Shown: piece by piece, positions 60,667 to 64,000 of the stretch | How the letters are laid out: every line of letters begins with the position of its first letter | Position numbering within the stretch: the first letter of the stretch is position 1 | Assembly (NCBI RefSeq): GCF_039544305.1 | Contig: NZ_BAABLK010000009.1 | Coordinates: forward strand, 1-64,000 | From: Paeniglutamicibacter antarcticus_C | GTDB taxonomy: Bacteria; Actinomycetota; Actinomycetes; Actinomycetales; Micrococcaceae | Direction: 5' to 3' | DNA: 64,000 bases | Notes under the pieces: model-generated | Seen by the model: only the letters and a program-made list of their open reading frames with translations | Told to the model about the DNA's origin: nothing | Database searches by the model: none | Translations under genes and position numbers: made by a program

Positions 60667-61119
60667 CTAGAGGTGCTTGGCGAACAGTCGATCCAGTTTG
60701 TTGAACGAGGATTCCCAACCGGTCCGTGAGGGCTCGAGGACCTCGGCCGGAAGCGGGCCTTGGATGACCCGCAGCGCTGTCCCCGTCGGGCAGTCGGCGA
60801 GCTCGACGCGCATTTCAATGACCAGGTTCAGGGTCATTTCATGCGGTCCGTCCTCGGTGACCATGAGTTCGTGCTCTCGGACCTCGGTAAACGTCGCATG
60901 CACCGGGGAAGTTTGCGTGGCGTCATCGAGCAGATGCATCACGAACTTCTGGACCCCTCCAACTCGGGGCTCGATCTCCACGGTATCCACGTGTACTCCC
61001 CACCCTTGGGGGCCAAACCATTCGGCAAGGATCTCCGGTTCGGTGAAGGCAGCCCATACGGCGCTGCGGGGTGCCGAAAATTCGTGTTCAATAACCAGTT
61101 CGCCCATATCCATGCGCAT
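60667..61119 (-). CDS. SRPBCC (AHSA1-type) protein
   Basis: The 150-residue protein has the START/Bet v1-like fold of the AHSA1 group. FSAPRSAVWAAFTEPEILAEWFGPQGW at the start is the family hallmark, followed by FTEVREHELMV and ending in GWESSFNKLDRLF. It should bind a hydrophobic ligand. The function is unknown. I use ATG 61119, with ATG 61113 possible. The longer open frame upstream is antisense to the YnfA gene. Confidence 0.82.
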   Translation of the reverse strand: MRMDMGELVIEHEFSAPRSAVWAAFTEPEILAEWFGPQGWGVHVDTVEIEPRVGGVQKFVMHLLDDATQTSPVHATFTEVREHELMVTEDGPHEMTLNLVIEMRVELADCPTGTALRVIQGPLPAEVLEPSRTGWESSFNKLDRLFAKHL

Positions 61120-61210
61120 GAGGATATCGCGTTCTTGGCCATGAACCGAAAATTCAGGTGTCGTGCATGGGAGCAAACACCCACCTGCCGAGTGCGAGAG
61201 GATTGCGGGT

Positions 61211-61546
61211 ATGACCTTGGTGAAATCGATCTTGCTCTTTGGCGTGGCCGCACTGCTGGAAATCGGTGGTGCCTGGATGGTGTGGCAGGGCATCCGTGAA
61301 CACCGCGGATGGCTTTGGGTCGGCGGCGGGGCCGTTGCCCTGGGCCTGTATGGAATCGTGGCCACGCTCCAGCCGGATGCCAACTTCGGCCGCATCCTGG
61401 CTGCCTACGGCGGAGTCTTTATTGCCGGATCATTGCTGTGGGCGGTGTTCCTGGACGGCTTCCGCCCGGATCTCTGGGACATCACCGGCGCCCTCGTTGC
61501 CTTGGTCGGGGTAGGGCTGATCATGTACGGGCCGCGAGGCGCCTAA
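61211..61546 (+). CDS. YnfA/UPF0060-family membrane protein
   Basis: The 111-residue protein has four membrane helices with the family pattern. LLFGVAALLEIGGAWMVWQGIRE is followed by GLYGIVATLQPDANFGRILAAYGGVFIAGSLLW and a final GALVALVGVGLIMY. YnfA proteins are SMR-like and have been linked to efflux of cationic compounds, which is family knowledge. Its TAA overlaps the stop of a convergent pseudogene by four bases. Confidence 0.9.
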   Translation: MTLVKSILLFGVAALLEIGGAWMVWQGIREHRGWLWVGGGAVALGLYGIVATLQPDANFGRILAAYGGVFIAGSLLWAVFLDGFRPDLWDITGALVALVGVGLIMYGPRGA

Positions 61547-61862
61547 GACCCGAATAACCCGCGCCCGGTTTCGATGTCGACGGGCAACGAGGATTGCTCG
61601 TGGTCGATCAGCCAGCCCGACGCGCGTAGTGAAAGTCCCCTGGTGAACCTATCGGTTGGCGAACGCTTTTTCACATCCGGGCATCGACGAAGTCGACCTG
61701 AAGTGTTTCGGCACGCAGCAATCCGGCTCATCCTTCCTCCATCGTCCACCACGCGGGGGAACCCTCATACTCGAAACATCCCCACGCATCGTAGAAGTGG
61801 ACATCACGCGCGCAGAGTCCCTGAAACCCGCAACATCCTTGCCCTTCACCGCCGTTGCATAG
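61543..61862 (-). pseudogene. SnoaL-like (NTF2-fold) protein, multiply frameshifted
   Basis: Three minus-strand frames together spell a SnoaL/ketosteroid-isomerase-like protein. YATAVKGKDVAGFRDS runs into another frame with DVHFYDAWGCFEYEGSPAWW and TMEEG, a stop, then LRAETLQVDFVDAR and a second stop. A third frame ends with GWLIDHEQSSLPVDIETG, the usual family C-terminus. At least two frameshifts and two stops break it. Confidence 0.75.
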
Positions 61863-61897
61863 GAACCGAGGATCTGGCGGCCATGATTTTCGCTGAA

Positions 61898-62914
61898 TCA
61901 GCTTTCCATGAAGCGGACCCTGGCTTGACGACGCATGGCGCGGATGGCTTTCTGCCGGCGCGGCCTTTGCCTCACCCGTCTAGGTGTGCGGTCACAGAGT
62001 AGTTCGCCCCCCCGGCTCAACCGGCGGCCGGCAAGCGACACCGCGGCCGACCTGGCACTACCTCGGCTGTGCGTCCATTTGATGGAGTGCGGGCGAGAGG
62101 CATCCCGGGATGCGGCATTCGGTCCCAGCCACGACTCCGGGGTCCTTTCTGGCATCCAAGCGGCCAGGAAAAGTGATTGCGCGAGCACCTGGACCAGCCC
62201 GCCGCCCAGGAACGCCATGTCCGCAAAGATGCCGGCGAGCAGAGCAACCACCACGGCCACTGGTGGGCGTCCTGCCTTGGTAGAGAACGCGTGCCACGCC
62301 AATCCCAGCAGCATCAGTGCGGGAGCCGCAATGGTGAAGCTAAAGCCCAAGGCATTCAATAAATCGACAAACGGTGTTTCGCCGGTCAAGGGCGTGGAGA
62401 AATTTGCTGCATAGTCGGCCATGAACAGCCATGATCCAACGGTTCCGGCAACAATTCCCAAACCACAGAGGAAGTTGACGGTGGTCAACTGCCAAGCAGC
62501 TAGTCATCCGATCCGATATAGAAACGCTGTGAGTGCCATGATCGTCAGGAAGTACGGCACGGCAAACGAGGCCAAGGACCGTGCACCGTCCAACGAAGCA
62601 AGGGCAATGCTCGAGAGGTTCGTCGATTCCAGAATCGATCCCTGGACTAATTCCGGGAGCGCTCCCAGCACCAGCCCCACGAACCATAGTCCCGTCGCGA
62701 CCAACGCCAGGATACGCACCCTTTCGAATGTGTAGTGTTCCGCCATCCCCTGGAGCCTGAGGCCCACAAGTTGGCCAACGGGCACCTTGTCCAGGGCCTT
62801 TGCGTCGGTATCGTGCAGAAGCATTCCCAGGACAACTTCCGAGTGCCTTTCCTACCACGCCTTCGGAAACCTCGCCAGTGACCGGCGATAGGTTCGTTCC
62901 ATCTCATTGCTCAC
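61898..62914 (-). pseudogene. PadR-linked membrane protein interrupted by two in-frame stops
   Basis: From GTG 62914, which overlaps the PadR stop as GTGA, one frame reads NEMERTYRRSLARFPKAW. This is the typical start of PadR-associated actinobacterial membrane proteins (ERxYRRLLRxYPKAWR). A TAG at 62854-62852 (codon 21) is followed without frame change by ERHSEVVLGMLLHDTDAKAL and four helices. A TGA at 62506-62504 (codon 137) follows, and the same frame continues as LAAWQLTTVNFLCGLG with further helices. Both stops are single codons in an otherwise coherent protein. The C-terminal part after about 62150 has lost its membrane character. Confidence 0.75.
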
Positions 62915-63267
62915 GCAATCACCGCCCCCGGGCTGGGCACACCAGATGCCACCATTGGGGAAGTCACTTTTCTGGCTGCTTTCAACCTGTTCTCCATTGA
63001 CTTCACCTCCGCCGACAGGGCCTGTGCGCCCTGGTCACTGAGCTTGAAATAGCGTCTAGCGCGGCCTTCCACGATTTCCTCGCCGTCCACGATGATTGCC
63101 CCGCTGCGCGTCAGACGTTCAAGCGCGGCATAGAGTGTTGTCACTTTCGGGGTAAAAGCTCCGCCACTTGAGGTGGCAATTTGCTGCATGATGGCGTATC
63201 CGTGCCGTCGCCCGCCGGCCAAGGCCGTAAGGATCCAGAAAGACGATTCGTTCAAGGCTCCACTCAT
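62911..63267 (-). CDS. PadR-family transcriptional regulator
   Basis: The 118-residue regulator shows the PadR winged helix: ESSFWILTALAGGRRHGYAIMQQI, then TTLYAALERLTRSGAIIVDGEEIVEGRARRYFKLSDQGAQAL. The start at ATG 63267 gives the normal N-terminus. The frame upstream is non-coding leader. PadR genes of this type are normally coupled to the membrane-protein gene that follows, which here is broken by stops. Confidence 0.88.
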   Translation of the reverse strand: MSGALNESSFWILTALAGGRRHGYAIMQQIATSSGGAFTPKVTTLYAALERLTRSGAIIVDGEEIVEGRARRYFKLSDQGAQALSAEVKSMENRLKAARKVTSPMVASGVPSPGAVIA

Positions 63268-63363
63268 GCAACAAGCATATTCCCATGATTGCAGTATTAC
63301 CGGGAATCGAAAGATTTCCTTTCTCCATACCGCTGGTTCTCGATACTGGGGGATGATCAAGTC

Positions 63364-64000
63364 GTGGAACTTTCAATGGCATCGATTCCCTCCGGAACAA
63401 TTTGCATGCGCGACGCACGCTCAGAGCGGGTCAGAGAGGTGCACCTGCGCCCATTTCAACTCGCACACACCCAAGTCACCAACGCCCAATGGGCGCAAGT
63501 CCCGGGCATGAGGCCGGAACACCATGCGGGATCGAACCTTCCGGCACACCCGGTGACATGGTTTGAGGCCGTAGCCTGGTGCAATGCTTCGTCGCTCGCC
63601 GCCGGCCTGGAGCCCGCATACGGGTTCGGCGAGCGCGGTACCCTCTGGAACGTTGGTGCGGAGGGCTACAGGCTTCCCACCGAGGCTGAGTGGGAGTTCG
63701 CTTGCCGTGCAGGGACAACGGGACCGACCCATGGGCCGCTGGACGACATCGCTTGGACCGCCGGCGACAGCCTCGATGGACCGCGGCAGGTCGGCCTCAA
63801 GGCGGCCAACGCCTTCGGCGCTTTCGACATGCTCGGAAACATCTGGGAGTGGTGCTGGGACTATGCCGATACCGCCCGGTACGGAGACTACCGGAGCCTG
63901 CGCGGTGGTGGATGGGATGACAAGGCCTGGAGCTGCCGGGCTTCGGTGCGCCGTGGCAGCGCCCCCGATGCCGTTATTGATGATGTCGGTTTCCGCGTGG
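63364..64000 (+). CDS. SUMF1-domain (formylglycine-generating-enzyme-like) protein, 3' end outside window
   Basis: A frame from GTG 63364 (ATG 63376 is the alternative) stays open to the window end, giving 212 residues. Family blocks run in order: HLRPFQLAHTQVTNAQW, HPVTWFEAVAWCNASS, GYRLPTEAEWEFACRAG, NAFGAFDMLGNIWEWCWD and SLRGGGWDDKAWSCRASVRR. Only one cysteine is visible in the region where formylglycine-generating enzymes carry a pair, so sulfatase activation is doubtful. Many SUMF1 proteins have other roles. It is divergent from the PadR gene across 96 bases. Confidence 0.85.
   Translation, partial: MELSMASIPSGTICMRDARSERVREVHLRPFQLAHTQVTNAQWAQVPGMRPEHHAGSNLPAHPVTWFEAVAWCNASSLAAGLEPAYGFGERGTLWNVGAEGYRLPTEAEWEFACRAGTTGPTHGPLDDIAWTAGDSLDGPRQVGLKAANAFGAFDMLGNIWEWCWDYADTARYGDYRSLRGGGWDDKAWSCRASVRRGSAPDAVIDDVGFRV

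Noticed and set aside
61898..62914. Programmed stop-codon readthrough or selenocysteine at the TGA
   Set aside because: No SECIS-like hairpin was apparent after the TGA, a TAG also interrupts the frame, and nearby relics make simple decay the better explanation.
1..64000. tRNA, rRNA, CRISPR, transposase, integrase or attachment sites
   Set aside because: I looked for cloverleaf arms, spaced direct repeats and IS or recombinase motifs on both strands and found none I could support.

Overview
The window is high-GC, gene-dense DNA. Its gene content (leaderless CsoR copper operon, GAF/wHTH regulator, CGNR zinc-finger regulator, homodimeric AceE, DUF6986, ureide and uric-acid catabolism genes) fits an actinobacterium of the Micrococcaceae, in the Arthrobacter / Paeniglutamicibacter / Glutamicibacter range. 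The genus is inferred and was not tested. No rRNA, tRNA, CRISPR array, transposase or phage gene was seen, so this looks like ordinary chromosome with many small lineage-specific genes and several decayed ones.

Layout. 1-3.4 kb: end of an unidentified gene, a GAF regulator, a 55-aa zinc-ribbon-like protein and an ATP-grasp ligase. 3.4-6.6 kb: copper operon csoR - metallochaperone-like protein - copA, with two CsoR-type operators around a probably leaderless promoter. 6.6-17 kb: EamA exporter with a divergent CGNR regulator, an lldD-like oxidase followed by two membrane proteins, a MATE exporter, a membrane protein/wHTH pair with a double operator, an MFS exporter with a CPBP protease, a pentapeptide-repeat protein and a decayed acyltransferase 3. 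17-21 kb: a heterodimeric ABC exporter with one degenerate ATP site. 21-25.8 kb: a BCP-type peroxiredoxin and a FadR-type regulator - asparaginase - aspartase set turning asparagine into fumarate. 26-30.2 kb: a DHA2 drug exporter with its MarR, a siderophore-interacting reductase with a histone-like tail, and a membrane protein behind a G10 tract.

30.4-36.8 kb and 45.3-55.7 kb hold the metabolic core. Urate permease, urate oxidase, HIU hydrolase and OHCU decarboxylase convert urate to allantoin. Allantoinase and (S)-ureidoglycine aminohydrolase act on the ureides. Glyoxylate then enters the glycerate route (gcl, glxR, glycerate kinase, hyi) or condenses with acetyl-CoA through malate synthase. 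Malic enzyme and the nearby pyruvate dehydrogenase E1 (56.6-59.3 kb) could close a dicarboxylic-acid cycle that oxidises glyoxylate. An IclR-family regulator sits divergent from the malic-enzyme operon. A TTCC-N7-GGAA-type dyad occurs upstream of malic enzyme, hyi, uraD and an unknown 69-aa protein, suggesting one regulon. Allantoate amidohydrolase and ureidoglycolate lyase are absent from the window. A DUF6986 protein of unknown function lies inside the malate synthase - allE operon.

37-45 kb separates the two metabolic blocks with accessory genes: an MmpS-like lipoprotein, a TDT transporter, an MFS/MarR pair with a 31-bp operator, and an SDR/MarR pair. 59.4-64 kb holds an SDR, an SRPBCC protein, a YnfA protein, two pseudogenes (one SnoaL-like, one PadR-linked membrane protein broken by two in-frame stops), a PadR regulator and the start of a SUMF1 protein cut by the window end. 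At least four pseudogenes are recognisable only by reading across frames.
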